This document shows positions 8,504 to 17,275 of a stretch of 64,000 nucleotides of DNA, one piece after another (within the stretch, counting starts at the first letter, position 1; each line of letters opens with the position of its first letter). The position numbers and the translations under genes were made by a program. The notes beneath the pieces are model-generated. The model worked only from the letters and a program-made list of their open reading frames with translations, did not search any database and was not told the origin of the DNA. Origin of the DNA: Streptomyces marokkonensis (GTDB lineage Bacteria; Actinomycetota; Actinomycetes; Streptomycetales; Streptomycetaceae); contig NZ_VSKS01000003.1 of assembly GCF_008312835.1 (NCBI RefSeq), positions 372,001 through 436,000 on the forward strand, read 5' to 3'.

Positions 8504-9028
8504 TCAGACCAGGAGCGGCAGCAGGGTCACGCCCAGACCCGCGCTCGCGCCCATGACGGCCGTGCACACCACCGCCCCCGCCACCCAGCGGTACTTGCGC
8601 ACCGCGACGCGGGCGAGAAACCGTACGGTGCGCGACAGCTCCCGGCGTTGTGCGGCCTCCTCGTCCGGCTGCGCGCCGTCGACGGGCGGCAGGATGTCGG
8701 GGCCCGACGCAAGGTGGGCGAAGCTGTACCGATTGACGTCCGGATCCCGCAGCACCCGGGGCATCAACGACGCCGCCAGGCTCACCACACCACCGATCAG
8801 GCCGCACAGGAACAGGGCCATCAGCACCCCGGCCAACGCTCCGGCCGCACCGCCCCGGTCCCAGAGGAGCACCGCCCGGTGACTCCACGTTCCCGCCGTA
8901 CCGACCAGCGCCATCTGCGTGGCCGCCAGGATCCCGGACTTCGCGTCCGCGTGCTGGTGGGTCGTGTGCAGCGCGGTGAACATGTACTGCGCGGGGCGGC
9001 TTTCATCGGCCTGCCCGGTCGGTTCCAT
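8504..9028 (-). CDS. PycTM-like (DUF5706-type) membrane protein, candidate Pycsar effector
   Basis: A 174-residue protein. After a short N-terminus comes the motif ALHTTHQHADAKSGILAATQ, typical of the first helix of PycTM/DUF5706 proteins (HADxKxxxLL). A strong membrane segment follows (GVLMALFLCGLIGGVVSLAA), then a cytoplasmic loop with RYSFAHLAS and the conserved LARVAVRKYRWVAGAVVC leading into the last helix. In known Pycsar systems such proteins are activated by cCMP or cUMP and damage the membrane. Here the gene is divergent from a nucleotidyl-cyclase-like gene with 325 nt between the starts. Family assignment is from motif recognition; no cyclic-nucleotide-binding residue can be named. 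Confidence 0.72.
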   Translation of the reverse strand: MEPTGQADESRPAQYMFTALHTTHQHADAKSGILAATQMALVGTAGTWSHRAVLLWDRGGAAGALAGVLMALFLCGLIGGVVSLAASLMPRVLRDPDVNRYSFAHLASGPDILPPVDGAQPDEEAAQRRELSRTVRFLARVAVRKYRWVAGAVVCTAVMGASAGLGVTLLPLLV

Positions 9029-9353
9029 GGACCTCTCCTCCGGTCTGCGACGGTGTGTTCCGCCCAGTCCAGTAGGGCGCGGTCGTCACCACCGGACCAG
9101 TCACTTCGACGGGTTCTCGTGACTCGTCGGATCACCTCGGCCTCACGAGCGGTCCCAGCACCCGGCATTCCGTGAAAGTGCGCGGAACCTCGTCGAAGTA
9201 CGGGATGTCCGGCGGGGCTCGGAGGTAGGACTTCATTGCCGGCGCCCGCAAGGGGGGGCGGGCGCCGGGCAGCACCGCGGCAACCTTCGTGCTTTTACGG
9301 GGGTTGGGTGAAGCGGCGGAATTTTCCCCGGAGTGCGTGTACCAAGAGGTGTC
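9029..9353. promoter_or_regulatory. Divergent intergenic region between PycTM-like and cyclase-like genes
   Basis: 325 nt with no supported gene. It should hold promoters for both directions. The main structure is a hairpin at 9239-9268 with 11-bp perfect arms CCGGCGCCCGC/GCGGGCGCCGG around an 8-nt loop, without a T-tract, so it is more likely an RNA or protein-binding element than a simple terminator. CTCTCC just outside 9028 reads GGAGAGG on the minus strand and is a plausible ribosome binding site for the PycTM-like gene. For the cyclase gene AAGAGG precedes ATG 9354. Confidence 0.5.
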
Positions 9354-10187
9354 ATGGCGAGGAGCGGCATGAACGGGACGTACGGTGCGGGAGCCTTCGG
9401 GCGCAGACTGCTGCTGGCCGTCGACGCGAAGGGATACGGCGGCGCCGACACGTCGACGCAGACCGAGTTCCAGGCGGCGATCAGGAGGTCGCTGGACGCG
9501 GCGGCCCACGCCGCCGGGCTGAGGCGTGAGAAGTGGACGACGCAGGAGGCCGGTGACTCGCTGTTCGCCGTCCTGCCCGAGGAGGACTCCGAGCCGGCCC
9601 TGGTCGACGGTTTCATGCGCAGCCTGGAAGCGGGCCTTCGGACCTTCAACCGAGGCCGGGAACAGGGCACAAGGCTGAGGCTCCGGGCCGCCGTCCACTT
9701 CGGTGAGACCTCGCCGGGCGCCAACGGCTTCGTCGGCAGCGCTCCGGTCGCGGTCGGCCGCATCCGCGACTGCGCGGCCCTGCGCGCCGCCCTCGATCAG
9801 GTGCCGGACGCCTGCTTGGCCGTCGGGCTGTCGGCGACGGTCTTCCACGACGTCGTGCAGGGGAAGGCGTACACCACCCTCGGCGAGAACGAGTTCCAGG
9901 AGGTGCCCGTCGAGGAGAAGGAGTACCGGGGGGCGGCCTGGGTCTGGCTGCCCGGCGTCGACGTGCGGTGGCTGGACCTGAGGTCCGCCGTCCCCGAGCC
10001 GGAGCGGCAGGAGGCGAACGTGGTGCGGGGCACCGTGAACGTGGACGCGGTGGAGGCCGCGCACGTGGCCGGCGTGAGGACGGGCCGGCTCGGCGGCACC
10101 GTCGAGGGCACCGTCACGGCCGGCCGGGTGGGGCCCGGCTCCACAGTGGTCGGGGTGGAACAGACGGCCGCCGGAGACATCAGGTGA
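9354..10187 (+). CDS. Class III nucleotidyl-cyclase-like protein with C-terminal V/G-rich repeat
   Basis: A 277-residue protein. Residues about 15-150 resemble a class III cyclase catalytic domain. The first strand LLLAVDAKGYG carries a candidate metal-binding Asp24, EAGDSLFAVLP carries the second (Asp68, in the position of the usual GD), and LRLRAAVHFGE followed by GSAPVAVGRIRD fits the later core strand and helix. The tail from about 222 is a regular Val/Gly pattern, including VRGTVNVDAVEAAHVAGV and GGTVEGTVTAGRVG, suggestive of a short beta-solenoid. The stop overlaps the NACHT gene start (GTGA), so the two are coupled. I infer a signal-producing enzyme; the base specificity (A, G, C or U) cannot be told. 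ATG 9369 is an alternative start. It may instead be a sensor without activity. Confidence 0.65.
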   Translation: MARSGMNGTYGAGAFGRRLLLAVDAKGYGGADTSTQTEFQAAIRRSLDAAAHAAGLRREKWTTQEAGDSLFAVLPEEDSEPALVDGFMRSLEAGLRTFNRGREQGTRLRLRAAVHFGETSPGANGFVGSAPVAVGRIRDCAALRAALDQVPDACLAVGLSATVFHDVVQGKAYTTLGENEFQEVPVEEKEYRGAAWVWLPGVDVRWLDLRSAVPEPERQEANVVRGTVNVDAVEAAHVAGVRTGRLGGTVEGTVTAGRVGPGSTVVGVEQTAAGDIR

Positions 10188-13100
10188 ACACCGGCCGACC
10201 CCGGCCGAGACCTGCCTTCGAGGACGTGGTCCGGGCCCGCACGGGGGCGGACTTCGTCGAGCGTACGTGGCTCCACGACGAGATCGAGCAGGCCCTGAAG
10301 ACCGAGGAGGGCCAGTACGTCCTGGTCACGGGCGAGCCGGGAACGGGCAAGACCAGCCTGCTCGCCGGCATCGCGCGGGCCCACCCCGACCGGCTCCGCT
10401 ACTTCTTCAGACGGGACAGCCGGACCGCCGTCACCGGCGGAGACACCGAGTCGTTCCTGCTGAGCATCGGGCACCAGCTCGCACGCGTGCGCCCGGAACT
10501 CTTCGAACTGGAACGCCTCTCGGTCGTCGTCCAGCAGCACATCGACTCCGTACGGGCCGGGGGCCGGGTCGTCGGCATCAGGATCGAGGACCTCAGGGTG
10601 TCGCCGTTCCACGCCACGGCCACCCTGGCCGTCGAACAGCGCGTCCGTGACGTGGAGGGCACGGTCGACGGCGTGGAGATCGGCACGGCGCACCTGGAAC
10701 CCCGCCTCCTCGACCCCGACAACCTGGCCCACCTGGCGCTGATCGGGCCCGCGCGGGTGCTGGCCGAGCAGGACCCCGGGGCCAGGATCGTCATCCTGCT
10801 CGACGCGCTGGACGAGATCGCCGACGACCACACGGCCGAGCCGAGGAAAGGGCTCCTGCACTGGCTGACCCGTTCTCCCGAACTGCCCCCCAACGTCAAG
10901 GTGATCGTGACCTCCCGGCCGCACACAGGGCTGAGGCTGTTCCGGTCGGCCCGGGAGGAACGGCTCACCGACGTGGTCATCGACACCGGCTCACCCCACG
11001 TCGCGGGTGACCTCCACACCTACGCGGACCTCGTCCTGGAGCGGCCGGCCGTCCTCGCCGCCGAGCGGGCCAGGGGCAACCTGCCGGGCAGCACGAAGCG
11101 GCACGCCGTGCGCCGGGCCGCAGGCAACTTCCTCTACCTGGCCACCTACGCGCGGGCACTGATCGACGCCCTCGAGGAACAGGACGACGGCCTCGTCGAC
11201 AGGCTGCTCGTGTTCAGCGGCGTACCGGGGCGGCTGCCGGGTCTGTACGGCTTCTTCGTGGAGCTCGTCCGCGAGGAACTCACGTCGGGGCCGGGGGGCG
11301 GCGCCAAAGGGCCGGTGGACGGCTGGGAGGGGGTGGGGCTGCCGGTCATCGGCGTGCTGACCGTGGCGAGGGAGGCGCTCACGGAGGAACAGCTCGCGGC
11401 CCTGTCCGGCATCCCGGTCCGAGGCGCACCCGGGCGGAAGGTCCTCGCGAGTCTGCGCTGGCTCCTGGACCACCGAAGCGACCGGATCGCCTTCTTCCAC
11501 AGCTCCGTCAACGAATTCCTGATCGGAGCGGAAGCCCGGGAGAAGCACCCGGAGTGCTGGGTCGACGAGACCCGATGGCACGAACGGATCACCTGCCACT
11601 ACCGGGGCACCGCGCCCACCTGGGCGGACGTGGACTGGTCCCGGACGGACCGCTACGGTCTCACCCACCTCGTCACCCACCTCCTGAAGTCCGGTCCCCA
11701 CGTCACCGCCGAAGCCGCCGACATCGTCTGCGCCGGCCTGCGGCGGGCCGTCAGAGCCGAGTTCGGAGCCGGCCGCCGGTTCCTCGACATCGTCGACGGC
11801 GTCGCCCACCACCTGGCCGACACCGTCCCCGTGGCCGCCGGTCTCCCCGCGATGACGTACCTCGGCGTCGTACGCCACCAGGCGGCGCAGGCCAGCGGCG
11901 CGCTGCCGCCGCGTGTGATCGGGCTGCTCGCCCGGACGGGGCGCGTCAAGGACGCCCTGGAACACGCGAACGGCATCAGGCCGTCGCTGCGGCAGACCAT
12001 GGCCTTCGTGGACATCCTGCGGTACGCGCCCCCCGGACCCGGCACCCCCTCGGCCGACGAACTGCTGGACAGACTCGTCGAGTCCGCGTTGTCGGTGCCG
12101 AGCACAGGCGTGGGCCACATGGGAGACAGCGGCGCGTGGAGGGCGATCGAGGTGGCCGCCCGCCTGCTGGCGCCCCACGACCTCGAACGCGCCCTGCGGC
12201 TCTGGCGCCACGGCCGGCGGACGGCGCCGCGATCGGGGGGTGCCGGGAAGGAGCCGGACGCCGTCTACCGCGCCGCCGCGATCGCCGCCGCCGAGCAGGA
12301 CGTGGACAGGGCCCGGACACTCGTCGACTGCATCAGCGGTGAGCGCTGGGCGGATTACCTGGAGCTGGCCGGGCGCGCCGCTCCCGCACAGGCCGTCGAG
12401 CTGCTGTGGGAGGCCGAGACGGCCCTGGAGAGCACGGCCCCGGGAGTCCGCCTGCGGGGCCTGGCGAGGCTGGCGTCCGCCTGGGCGGCGTACGACCAGG
12501 ACACCAGCCGGGCCGTCCTCGCCGAGGTGCGTGCCCAGGTGTTCGTGGCCGGGGCGGAGGGAGACCTCGCCTCCCACCTGGCCGACGCGGCCGGTGTGCT
12601 GGCGGACGTGGACCGGACCACGGCGCGCCTTCTGCTCGCCCGTATGGAGACGGTCCCGGGCCACGGCCTGCTCCCCGGCGTCGGACTGTGGACGCGTCTG
12701 GGGGCGCCCGAACGCGCACGGGCCCTTCTCGACCGCTACCCGTCAGCGGCCTCCGGCCCCTTGGAGAGGCTCGACGTCATGAAAGCCCTCGGAGAACCGA
12801 ACCGGGCGGAGGAACTGCGGCTCGTCGAACGAGCCCACTCCGCCGTCCCAGGGCCGTCCGCCGACCCTCGGGCGAACGGGTTCCGCAGCATGCGGCGCGA
12901 CGACGAACTGATCGCCGTCGTGCGGCGTATGGCCGCGTACAGCCTCACCAGGGCGGCGCAGATGGCCAGGGGGATCCAGCGGACCGACTGGAGCGACGAC
13001 TGGAGTGACGACTGGAGCAGCACGTGGAGCGACCACCGGCCGCGGTCCCGTGACGCCGAGGACCCGACCGGGCGGGCGGCCCCGGCGGTCCACGGCCCCG

Positions 13101-14707
13101 ACCGGTACTCGGTGCTCGCCTGCATCGCCCACCTCCATCTCGCACGGGGCCAGGGATCCCCGGCCGCCGCGATCCTGGACGAGGTTCTGCGGAGCGTGGA
13201 GGAGCCCGCCCCGCTGAGGGGCGGCGACGGGGTCGGCAAGAGCTTCGTGAGTGCCGTCAGCGAGTCGGGCGAGCCTCCCGCCAGGAACCAGGCCGAGGAG
13301 GCGAACCTCTTCGGATTCACAGCCTGGATGAATGCCGACCAGCATTGGGCCGCTCGTGTGCGCAACCACTTCTTCCGTACGCCGGCCGACGTGGTCCGCG
13401 CCGTCGAACGGAGCCCGTGCGGCACCCTGGCCGGAGTCGTACGCCGGTTCGTGGGAAGGCCGGCGCACCGGGACATCTCCCGGGCGGAAGCCGCCATTCG
13501 CTCGATCGCCGATCCCGCCGAACGCGCCATCGGTTTCGCCGAACTGCACCGGGCCGCCCACGGTCCCGACCACAGCGACTCGCATCACGGTCCCGACGCG
13601 GACGCCTTCTCCAAGGAGATCGACAGGGCGCTCGGGGAAATGCCCTCCTACCGGTGGACCATCGGCGTCGTCGACCGTCGGGCGGGGATCGACGAGACCT
13701 ACGCGGCGGCGTACGTCCGTCCCGACCACCGCGTCCGCTTCGAACTGGCCGTACGCGCCCTGGGCTGCCGGGAACAGGACATGCGAGAACTGGAAGGGCT
13801 GGCCTACCTCGAACACGCCCATCTGCAATCGCTCCTCGCATGGGTCTCCGAGGTGCACGCCAACGACATGATCGCGGGCAAACCCCCTCACCCGGACTTC
13901 ATGGGAATGCACCTGCGGAACCTCAGCGCCGCACAGGACCCGGCGGGGACCCAGGCACCGGCCAGGAGCGCGCTGGCCGCAGCCGCGTACCAGGAACACC
14001 GGATCGCCCGCGAGGTGCCCGGCCACCGCGCCGAACCGTCGCGCGTACGCTTCGAGGACCCCGTCTACGCCGCGGCCGTGGACCTCGTGACCCCGCAGCC
14101 CGGAGCACCTCTCAGCTCCGCGTTCACACGGCGGGTGCGGACGATGCTCGTCGACGGCCCGCTTCCCGCAGCCGCCGACCTGCTCGTCTTCGCGGCGGAG
14201 GTCAGACCGGAACACGAGCGCGAACTCCGCGAACTGGGTGAGGAGGTCGTCGCGACGGCCGGTGACGGTTCCGCGCTCGGTGTGGACGCACTGGCCACCT
14301 TGGCGGCCTCGCCGCTCCTCGGCGACCTGGTGGACCCGGTCGACCTCCTGCACGAGGCCGGCCGCTGCACCCTCGGCTGGCCGGGCGAAGGGTGGATCCC
14401 CGCCGACGCGGTGGTCCGCCTGTTCCCCGTCCTCCTGGAGCGCGCGCCGGGGGTCGCGCTGCGCAGGTTCTACGACGTCGCCTCGACGGACTGGTCCTTC
14501 GCCATGGCGCTGCTGGAACGCGCCCCGGACGCCGTGACCGGCGCACTGGGCACCGGGGCGGCGGCCACGCTCGGCTCGGCCGTCGCCCGTGGACTCGCCT
14601 GCACCTCCCCCACGGGTGCGGCGCCCGACGTCGTCGACGGCGTCCGGCTGGCGCGGCTCGCCACCACCGCCGGTGCGGGCCGTCCGGAGGGAGGGCGGCC
14701 ATCGTGA
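10184..14707 (+). CDS. NACHT-type STAND NTPase with long helical C-terminal region
   Basis: A 1507-residue protein from GTG 10184. The P-loop is GEPGTGKTS (residues 50-58), Walker B with the NACHT-type extension is IVILLDALDE (202-211), and a sensor-like strand is VKVIVTSRP. Between P-loop and Walker B, residues about 118-172 form a Val/Gly-patterned insert (AGGRVVGIRIEDL, EGTVDGVEIGTAH) like the tail of the preceding cyclase-like protein. After the NTPase come winged-helix-like segments (GVLTVAREALTEEQLAALSG; FFHSSVNEFLIGAEA) and about 1000 residues of alpha-helical repeats, interrupted near residue 935 by a tandem WSDDWSDDWSSTWSD. STAND NTPases are ligand-gated switches that oligomerise; several are antiphage sensors. 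Coupled by 4-nt overlaps to the genes on both sides. No catalytic effector domain is recognisable in this chain. Confidence 0.85.
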   Translation: MNTGRPRPRPAFEDVVRARTGADFVERTWLHDEIEQALKTEEGQYVLVTGEPGTGKTSLLAGIARAHPDRLRYFFRRDSRTAVTGGDTESFLLSIGHQLARVRPELFELERLSVVVQQHIDSVRAGGRVVGIRIEDLRVSPFHATATLAVEQRVRDVEGTVDGVEIGTAHLEPRLLDPDNLAHLALIGPARVLAEQDPGARIVILLDALDEIADDHTAEPRKGLLHWLTRSPELPPNVKVIVTSRPHTGLRLFRSAREERLTDVVIDTGSPHVAGDLHTYADLVLERPAVLAAERARGNLPGSTKRHAVRRAAGNFLYLATYARALIDALEEQDDGLVDRLLVFSGVPGRLPGLYGFFVELVREELTSGPGGGAKGPVDGWEGVGLPVIGVLTVAREALTEEQLAALSGIPVRGAPGRKVLASLRWLLDHRSDRIAFFHSSVNEFLIGAEAREKHPECWVDETRWHERITCHYRGTAPTWADVDWSRTDRYGLTHLVTHLLKSGPHVTAEAADIVCAGLRRAVRAEFGAGRRFLDIVDGVAHHLADTVPVAAGLPAMTYLGVVRHQAAQASGALPPRVIGLLARTGRVKDALEHANGIRPSLRQTMAFVDILRYAPPGPGTPSADELLDRLVESALSVPSTGVGHMGDSGAWRAIEVAARLLAPHDLERALRLWRHGRRTAPRSGGAGKEPDAVYRAAAIAAAEQDVDRARTLVDCISGERWADYLELAGRAAPAQAVELLWEAETALESTAPGVRLRGLARLASAWAAYDQDTSRAVLAEVRAQVFVAGAEGDLASHLADAAGVLADVDRTTARLLLARMETVPGHGLLPGVGLWTRLGAPERARALLDRYPSAASGPLERLDVMKALGEPNRAEELRLVERAHSAVPGPSADPRANGFRSMRRDDELIAVVRRMAAYSLTRAAQMARGIQRTDWSDDWSDDWSSTWSDHRPRSRDAEDPTGRAAPAVHGPDRYSVLACIAHLHLARGQGSPAAAILDEVLRSVEEPAPLRGGDGVGKSFVSAVSESGEPPARNQAEEANLFGFTAWMNADQHWAARVRNHFFRTPADVVRAVERSPCGTLAGVVRRFVGRPAHRDISRAEAAIRSIADPAERAIGFAELHRAAHGPDHSDSHHGPDADAFSKEIDRALGEMPSYRWTIGVVDRRAGIDETYAAAYVRPDHRVRFELAVRALGCREQDMRELEGLAYLEHAHLQSLLAWVSEVHANDMIAGKPPHPDFMGMHLRNLSAAQDPAGTQAPARSALAAAAYQEHRIAREVPGHRAEPSRVRFEDPVYAAAVDLVTPQPGAPLSSAFTRRVRTMLVDGPLPAAADLLVFAAEVRPEHERELRELGEEVVATAGDGSALGVDALATLAASPLLGDLVDPVDLLHEAGRCTLGWPGEGWIPADAVVRLFPVLLERAPGVALRRFYDVASTDWSFAMALLERAPDAVTGALGTGAAATLGSAVARGLACTSPTGAAPDVVDGVRLARLATTAGAGRPEGGRPS

Positions 14708-15696
14708 CGCGTCCGGTCGATCCCGAGGTGGAGAAGGCGCACACGGACGTCCTGAACCTGTTCCGCAGAAGCACCGCCGGGGAGCCGGCCGCGCACGCCT
14801 CGGTGTGCCGGGCGGCGAGGGACCGGCTCGCGGCGTTGCCGGTCCTCGACCCGGACGATCCGAGCACCTGGGCCGCGTACGCACTGGTCACGGCGGACGT
14901 GCAGACGCTGCTCGCCTATCTGCGCGAGACCGGCGTGCCGAGCAGCGAGCCGGAACGGTTCCGTTCCCTGGTGATCCGCGTCCTCCGCTACCTCTACAGG
15001 GCCGACCGGGCCGAGCCCGGCGCTCTCCTGGCGGAACTCGTCCGGAAGGACTGGGAGACGTCGATCGGGGAGTCGCACGACCACACACTCGTCGCCGCCG
15101 AACGCCTCGCCGCCTGCCTGCACGCACGCGGCGACTCCGAACAGGCCCGGCCGGTGTTCGAGAGAGTTCTCCGGCTGCGGTCGGAGAGACACGGCGAGGA
15201 CCATCCCGGCACTCTTCTCGCGGCCTGCAACATGGGGGCGTGCCTCAACGAACTGCGGGACCACCGTGGCGCGTTCAGGCTGAACACCGACACCGTGCGG
15301 CGATGCGAGCGACGGCTCGGCAAGGACGACCCGACGACGATCCTGGCCACGGAGAACCTCGCGGGCAGCCTCTTCGGGCTCGGGGAACTGGGAATGGCGC
15401 TGACGCTGTACCGGGACGTCCAGCGGCGGCACGCAAGGGTGTCGGGGGAGAACTCCCTGGCCGCGCTCGAAGCGCAGGCGGGCATCGCCATCACCCTGCA
15501 CGAGCTCGGCGACCACGAGGCGGCACGCGCCGTCAACGCCGCCCTGTTGCCGAGGATCGAGCGAGCGGCCGGAAAGGAGTACTCGGGCACCCGGAACACG
15601 CGGACGCGCCTGGAGAGGAACCTGCGCGCGCTCGGGCGTGACAAGGAAGCCGACGAAGTGCACGGAGGGATTCCGAACTTCCTGCCGCCCCCCTGA
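14704..15696 (+). CDS. Tetratricopeptide-repeat protein, third gene of the cyclase-NACHT operon
   Basis: A 330-residue protein whose GTG start overlaps the NACHT stop (GTGA). The N-terminal 110 residues are helical without a named domain. From about 120 on, kinesin-light-chain-type repeats of roughly 42 residues occur: LVAAERLAACLHARGDSEQA, LLAACNMGACLNELRDHRGA, ILATENLAGSLFGLGELGMA and ALEAQAGIAITLHELGDHEA. Such repeats mediate protein-protein contacts and are common beside STAND NTPases in Streptomyces. It may recognise a target or scaffold the complex. No signal peptide or membrane segment. Confidence 0.85.
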   Translation: MTRPVDPEVEKAHTDVLNLFRRSTAGEPAAHASVCRAARDRLAALPVLDPDDPSTWAAYALVTADVQTLLAYLRETGVPSSEPERFRSLVIRVLRYLYRADRAEPGALLAELVRKDWETSIGESHDHTLVAAERLAACLHARGDSEQARPVFERVLRLRSERHGEDHPGTLLAACNMGACLNELRDHRGAFRLNTDTVRRCERRLGKDDPTTILATENLAGSLFGLGELGMALTLYRDVQRRHARVSGENSLAALEAQAGIAITLHELGDHEAARAVNAALLPRIERAAGKEYSGTRNTRTRLERNLRALGRDKEADEVHGGIPNFLPPP

Positions 15697-15954
15697 AGCG
15701 CCCGGAGGAGCACGCGGCCGGCCCGCCGGAGACCAGGCCTCCGGCAGACGGGCCCCCGCGGGCCGACCCCAGCGGGCCGTGACCGTGCCGGACACCCCGT
15801 GCGATCAGCCTCCCGCGCACCGGTCCGCCCACCCCGCATCCGGCCCCTTCGGGTGTCACTGTGGTCTGCTGCGAGTCACTGCGGTTGCTGTACTTCTGTG
15901 CCGCACGCCGGGCCCGAGGTGTGACCGTTCGTGGATGCGAAGTGCCGGAACGCT

Positions 15955-16103
15955 TCAGGCCTTCGGCTGGGTGAAGCGGATGCGGTTGCCGAAGGGGTCA
16001 CGCAGACCGCAGTCGATCCCGTACGGACGCTCGGTGGGCTCCTCGGTGAACTCCACCCCCTTCTCGAGCAGCGTCTCGTAGGTCTTGCGGCAGTCGTGCC
16101 TGG
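15955..16103 (-). pseudogene. VOC/glyoxalase-family protein, C-terminal remnant
   Basis: The last 45 or so codons match the end of a VOC (glyoxalase/dioxygenase fold) protein: TYETLLEKGVEFTEEP, then GIDCGLRDPFGNRIRFTQPK before the stop. The D-P-x-G-N-x-I motif with its C-terminal beta strand is diagnostic of the family, which is usually 110-140 residues long. Everything upstream of about 16103 is unrelated, so roughly two thirds of the gene is missing. It lies next to an intact GYD-domain gene and marks the left edge of the disturbed island. Confidence 0.6.
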
Positions 16104-16138
16104 TGCCTGAACCAGGCAACTGCCCGCCATCCGGACCG

Positions 16139-16465
16139 CTACGCACCGGGAGCCCGGTACTGGACTTGCCCGGCTTTGTGCAAGGCGTCCATGGTCTCGT
16201 CGATGGTCAGCAGAACGGTCGTCTCAAACGAGCTGAGTGCGCCGCCACCGCTGATCGCCAGGGCGACCGCGGCCATGGAGACGTTATTGGGGGCCTCCCA
16301 CAGGTTGTAGCCGTCGCGTGTGCCGAACGCGTACCAGAAGCCGTGGAGCTTGCCGCCGACGGACTCGATGTACGACTGAGCGGCCTTTGCGCGGTCCTCG
16401 GGGTGGCCGATGAGTCTCTGCCAGGTCTCCGGCGTGTAGCTGAATCTTGATAGATAGAGCGGCAT
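16139..16465 (-). CDS. GYD-domain small protein
   Basis: A 108-residue protein beginning MPLYLSRFSYTPETWQRLIG, with the GYD signature in FWYAFGTRDGYNLWEAPNN and a C-terminal TVLLTIDETMDALHKAG. GYD proteins have a ferredoxin-like fold of unknown function, sometimes compared with dimeric alpha-beta barrel enzymes. Two adjacent ATG codons exist (16468 and 16465); the second was chosen because GGGAG lies 5 nt upstream of it. A long upstream open frame is Arg-rich and not credible as protein. Confidence 0.8.
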   Translation of the reverse strand: MPLYLSRFSYTPETWQRLIGHPEDRAKAAQSYIESVGGKLHGFWYAFGTRDGYNLWEAPNNVSMAAVALAISGGGALSSFETTVLLTIDETMDALHKAGQVQYRAPGA

Positions 16466-16578
16466 CATGTCTCCCTTTCGTCCCAGCAGGGATTCCCCGC
16501 GGGGTGGGGCATGCCGCCGAGGCCGCGCGCGTATCCCCCGAACAGCCGGAATGATGACCGGCATGGCCACTAGGTGAG

Positions 16579-17103
16579 TCAGTCGCGCCGCGCCCCTGGC
16601 ACGCCGATATCGGATCCGAGATCGGTGGAGGCGGTCAACGAGTGGGCGGCGGCCCTGAGACCGTTTTCCCATCCCGGGAGTTCGTCCGCGCCCATCCATT
16701 CGCTGTGTTCCGCTGCGATGGAGAGGAACTGTGTCTCCTCCTGGGTGCGGGCTGCGATCGTCATCGACAGCCGGTCGACCACGTCCTTGGGGCTGAGCTC
16801 GGCATTCGCGAGACCGACCGCGAGGCTCACAAGGAGCCAGCGGCCGGCTGTCTCGTCGTCGGGAAGAGGTACGCCGAGTTCGTGCAGGGCCTGGACGTAC
16901 AGTTCTCGGATCTCGGTCTCGTCGCTCCTGCGTGGCAGGCCGGCCAGTTCGCGCAGGGCGGGGGAATCACGCCCGTCGACGAGTGCATGCGCAGCAAGCA
17001 TCGGGAGCTCCTCGAGTGGGAGTACCTCCGCCACATACCGCCAAGCGCTGCGCTGCAACCGATCCATGCACTCATCGTGAGAGCAACGAGACTTCCTGGC
17101 CAC
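16579..17103 (-). CDS. Uncharacterised actinobacterial helical protein
   Basis: A 174-residue soluble protein, helical and acidic, with LEELPMLAAHALVDGRDSPA, LRELAGLPRRSDETEIRELY and WLLVSLAVGLANAELSPKDV. I recall similar hypothetical proteins in many Streptomyces, with the A-H-A-L-V-x-G-x-D-S-P-A-L-R-E-L-A-G-L core conserved, but no function. Start GTG 17103 has only a weak AACAGG upstream; an internal ATG at 17067 (MDRLQRSAWR) is an alternative. It is separated by 110 nt from the GYD gene downstream. Confidence 0.6.
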   Translation of the reverse strand: MARKSRCSHDECMDRLQRSAWRYVAEVLPLEELPMLAAHALVDGRDSPALRELAGLPRRSDETEIRELYVQALHELGVPLPDDETAGRWLLVSLAVGLANAELSPKDVVDRLSMTIAARTQEETQFLSIAAEHSEWMGADELPGWENGLRAAAHSLTASTDLGSDIGVPGARRD

Positions 17104-17145
17104 CCTGTTTGCTGACTTAGCATCGGCTCCTGTAGGGAGCGACTG

Positions 17146-17275
17146 CTTCGTCCCGAAGCAACTTGGGTGAGGGCTCCGCCTTGAGCTGGTGTGTCCCTTG
17201 CCTGCGCTGATGGTCCGCAGATGTCCGCGCTCGTCCGCCGTTGTACGTCGGCGTTGTCACGCAGTCGGACACTCA
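17146..17275. repeat. Dispersed repeat, left copy (pairs with 27084-27303)
   Basis: The 23 bases at 17146-17168, CTTCGTCCCGAAGCA plus ACTTGGGT, recur exactly at 27084-27106. A second block at about 17205-17275, containing GATGGTCCGCAGATGTCCGC, recurs with roughly 85 percent identity at about 27232-27303. In both places a minus-strand gene of the island ends just to the right. The minus-strand text TTCGGGACGAAG resembles the anticodon arm and variable region of actinobacterial tRNA-Pro genes, so these may be worn attachment-site flanks. No protein-coding sense is seen. Confidence 0.55.

Noticed and set aside
9968-10183. Longer N-terminus for the NACHT protein, starting at 9968
   Set aside because: The extension lies in a shadow frame of the cyclase-like gene and is Arg/Gly-rich; GTG 10184 forms the GTGA overlap and gives a natural start.
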